This document shows positions 63,251 through 64,000 of a stretch of DNA of 64,000 nt, piece by piece. The position numbers and the translations under genes are program-made. Under the pieces are notes generated by a model, which ran no database searches, was not told the DNA's origin, and was given only the letters and a program-made list of their open reading frames with translations. Position 1 is the stretch's first letter. The number at the start of each line of letters is the position of its first letter. The stretch is from Candidatus Methylomicrobium oryzae (GTDB lineage Bacteria > Pseudomonadota > Gammaproteobacteria > Methylococcales > Methylomonadaceae): NCBI RefSeq assembly GCF_016745425.1, contig NZ_JAERVK010000021.1, positions 1-64,000 of the forward strand, written 5' to 3'.

Positions 63251-63529
63251 TTAACGGCTTTCCGCGGTAGTCGGATCGATCACCGTCTTGACTTCGGAAA
63301 CCCGGTTGGCCGGAAAGCCGCCTTTCTCGGCATGTTCCCGGACGCTGGCTTCGTTTGGAGCGATATACACGCAATAGACCTTGTCGCCGGTCACGTAGCT
63401 CTGCACCCACTGGATTTGCGGTCCCATGGAGCGAAGCACGCCGCACGACTTTTCAGAGATGCCTTGCAACTGTTCCGGGGTTAAAGCGCCGGCATTCGGA
63501 ATGTCGCGTTCGATGATGTATTTGGGCAT
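63251..63529 (-). CDS. DUF4242 small ferredoxin-like-fold protein
   Basis: A 92-residue protein MPKYIIERDIPNAGALTPEQLQGISEKS. The motif IPNAGALTPEQLQ and QSYVTGDKVYCVYIAPNEASVREHAEKGGFPANRVSEV match the DUF4242 family (SCO4226-like, reported to bind nickel). It is in a minus-strand operon with ferredoxin and mtoX. Role unknown; a metal or small-molecule binding protein is possible. Confidence 0.88.
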   Translation of the reverse strand: MPKYIIERDIPNAGALTPEQLQGISEKSCGVLRSMGPQIQWVQSYVTGDKVYCVYIAPNEASVREHAEKGGFPANRVSEVKTVIDPTTAESR

Positions 63530-63581
63530 TGCAGTTCTCCTCGTTGTTATGAATGGTCCGCCTTCGGTCAGGCGGATCGGG

Positions 63582-64000
63582 TCAAGTTTTAAAGTAATCG
63601 CCGAGCAGATCGCGGCAGCATTGCTTCAGCGGCTCGGCCGATTGCTCGATCTTCATGCGCAGCAGCGCGCCTTGCCAGGCGTTCGTCAACAGGTCCGCCA
63701 TCGCCTCGGCGGACTTGTCGGTTCTGACCGAGCCCTGACGTTGCGCTGCGGACAGTCCCTGTGCCAGTAAATCACGGTAGCGGTGCACGGCTTTTTGCAG
63801 CGACTCCCGGCACAACTCGCTGGTATCGCCGATCTCACCCATCAGATTGCCGAGCAGGCAGCCGCCCTGAAAGCCGGATTTTTCCAGCGCGTCGATCAGC
63901 TCTTCGAAATAGCGGTGGATCGCGGCCAGCGCATCGGTCTCGCAGCCCTGCAAATGGCCGTCGAGCTGCCGGATGAACGGCTCGATATAATGCTGAACCA
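63582..64000 (-). CDS. TetR/AcrR-family regulator, C-terminal part
   Basis: The frame is open to the window edge, so the gene is cut at its 5' end and the DNA-binding domain is outside. The visible 139 residues (VQHYIEPFIRQLDGH ... GGCLLGNLMGEIGDTSELCRESLQKAVHRYRDLLAQGLSAAQRQGSVR ... AMADLLTNAWQGALLRMKIEQ) fit the C-terminal ligand domain of NemR/AcuR-type TetR regulators, with GCLLGN as signature. It is upstream of and in the same direction as the DUF4242-ferredoxin-mtoX genes and probably controls them. Confidence 0.85.
   Translation of the reverse strand, partial: VQHYIEPFIRQLDGHLQGCETDALAAIHRYFEELIDALEKSGFQGGCLLGNLMGEIGDTSELCRESLQKAVHRYRDLLAQGLSAAQRQGSVRTDKSAEAMADLLTNAWQGALLRMKIEQSAEPLKQCCRDLLGDYFKT

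Overview
The window reads as chromosome of a gammaproteobacterium, most likely a type I (Methylococcales) methanotroph. The pointers are an HpnR-type hopanoid C-3 methylase, a SBP56/MtoX-type methanethiol oxidase, a heavy investment in copper proteins (two multicopper oxidases, CopA, two TauE/SafE-DsbD_2 proteins, DsbD) and a cNOR-type NorCB. No methane monooxygenase lies inside the window, so the genus assignment is inference.

Layout. Bases 1-8425 are the end of an integrated element running out of the left edge. A tyrosine integrase sits beside a broken 3' piece of a tRNA-Leu(UAA) gene, preceded by small overlapping minus-strand genes (AlpA-like and winged-helix proteins, a replication-type protein, a GNAT toxin with its putative antitoxin, a DNA-binding/J-domain-like protein) and several unknowns. 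From 8.4 to 14.4 kb there is a repeat-rich stretch with a periplasmic multicopper oxidase, a Maf/YceF pyrophosphatase, an IS5-type transposase remnant, a LRAT-like protein, a lipoprotein and a small membrane protein. From 14.7 to 18.7 kb lie a flavin monooxygenase and NorCB with a small membrane protein. From 20.1 to 31.3 kb lies a copper/metal island on the minus strand: CopA plus a TauE/SafE partner flanked by direct repeats, a HMA-like protein, two related one-helix membrane proteins, a 59-residue zinc-ribbon-like metal-binding miniprotein, an ATP-grasp enzyme, DsbD and a TauE/SafE-cupredoxin fusion.

From 31.4 to 39.8 kb come a RAYT transposase remnant, an SDR, a set of peptide-processing candidates (GNAT-C39 fusion, DUF2817 metallopeptidase, secreted retropepsin-like protease), two coupled membrane GTPases and IspG. 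From 39.9 to 46.5 kb come a phosphoesterase, a DapA-family aldolase, acetoacetyl-CoA synthetase, a two-domain ceruloplasmin-like oxidase and HpnR. From 47.6 to 56.4 kb lie two aromatic amino-acid oxidation clusters: on the minus strand tryptophan 2,3-dioxygenase, a heme-oxygenase-like iron enzyme and an indoleamine 2,3-dioxygenase; on the plus strand a complete tyrosine-to-fumarate/acetoacetate pathway (HPPD, HGD, FAH, MAI). Acetoacetate from that pathway could be activated by the synthetase at 41.7 kb.

The right end holds a GxxExxY gene framed by 27-bp inverted repeats, then tadA-guaA-guaB, a VanZ-like protein and a methanethiol oxidase with a ferredoxin, a DUF4242 protein and a TetR regulator cut by the window edge. 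Dispersed palindromic repeats (GTAGG-type) occur throughout and their likely mobilising transposase survives only as a wreck.
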